A stretch of 41,844 nucleotides of DNA, taken from Microcaldota archaeon (GTDB taxonomy: Archaea > Micrarchaeota > Micrarchaeia > Micrarchaeales > CABMGC01). The notes beneath the pieces are model-generated. The model was not told the DNA's origin, ran no database searches, and worked only from the letters and a program-made list of their open reading frames with translations. The stretch spans positions 1 to 41,844 of the forward strand of contig JAKBRL010000006.1 in NCBI GenBank assembly GCA_021845465.1. The letters are read 5' to 3'. This document shows, piece by piece, positions 41,799 to 41,844 of the stretch. Position 1 is the stretch's first letter, and every line of letters begins with the position of its first letter. The position numbers and the translations under genes were made by a program.

Positions 41799-41844
41799 AT
41801 GATATTGGTCTCGTATATATCTGAAATACGTCCTGAAAGGGACT
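41799..41844 (+). CDS. Start of an unidentified gene (cut by the right edge)
   Basis: An ATG preceded by GGTGA at four bases (the same arrangement as atpK and atpI) opens a frame reading MILVSYISEIRPERD up to the window end. A TATA-like ACATATAAG lies about 22 bp upstream. Too little is present to name a function. Confidence 0.45.
   Translation, partial: MILVSYISEIRPERD

Overview
The window is archaeal. It carries an A-type ATP synthase operon, a large replication factor C subunit, FEN-1, an MBF1-type factor, CDP-archaeol synthase, archaeal-type alanyl-tRNA synthetase and TATA-type promoters with short or absent leaders. Several start codons follow GGTG or GGTGA at 4-5 nt spacing, which matches an archaeal anti-Shine-Dalgarno. 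Genes are compact and often overlap, extracytoplasmic proteins are rich in sequons and cysteine pairs, and four secreted proteins resemble acid-peptidase families (thermopsin-like and eqolisin-like). My best inference is a small-genome acidophilic archaeon, possibly of the Micrarchaeota/DPANN type. No rRNA or other taxonomic marker is present to prove this.

Layout. 1-5.8 kb: minus-strand ATP synthase operon in the order H-I-K-E-C-F-A, with A running off the left edge. 5.98-7.2 kb: divergent scpA-scpB condensin accessory pair, then tRNA-Val(CAC). 7.4-10.2 kb: a small secreted protein, two unknown proteins and an FMN reductase. 10.2-12.9 kb: an orphan promoter/terminator pair, a COG1709-like regulator, a KaiC-like ATPase and a membrane protein. 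13.0-17.6 kb: a Cys-repeat surface protein, a DHH phosphoesterase, a K+ channel and convergent rfcL, followed by tRNA-Glu(CTC).

17.76-20.6 kb: an AT-rich block next to the 3' end of tRNA-Glu that looks like acquired DNA. It holds a TraB/TIKI-like membrane protein, a broken gene, a C2H2 zinc-finger gene behind an array of AAAGTA half-sites, a perfect 10-bp hairpin and a four-helix membrane protein.

20.7-28.7 kb: an accessory region dominated by secreted or membrane-anchored beta-rich proteins. Two have a W-x-Q-x-G ... TGI-x-x-E pattern like eqolisins (peptidase G1), and two are tandem paralogues like thermopsin (A5). Between them lie an unknown protein, a membrane protein, an AbrB/winged-helix-like regulator and an MFS transporter. 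This is the best candidate for a little-described system: a cell-surface acid-peptidase locus.

29.0-31.5 kb: an alpha/beta hydrolase and an HAD phosphatase whose 3' ends carry two copies of the same 73-bp sequence. These bracket about 830 bp holding a NUDIX gene and a decayed reading frame, which looks like an insertion with duplication. 31.6-39.1 kb: housekeeping runs: Fe-S PD-(D/E)XK nuclease-alaS-carS, the opposing site-2 protease, then mbf1-fen. 39.2-41.6 kb: an unknown gene and a two-gene ABC exporter. The right edge has a lone IS200/IS605-type hairpin and the first codons of another gene.
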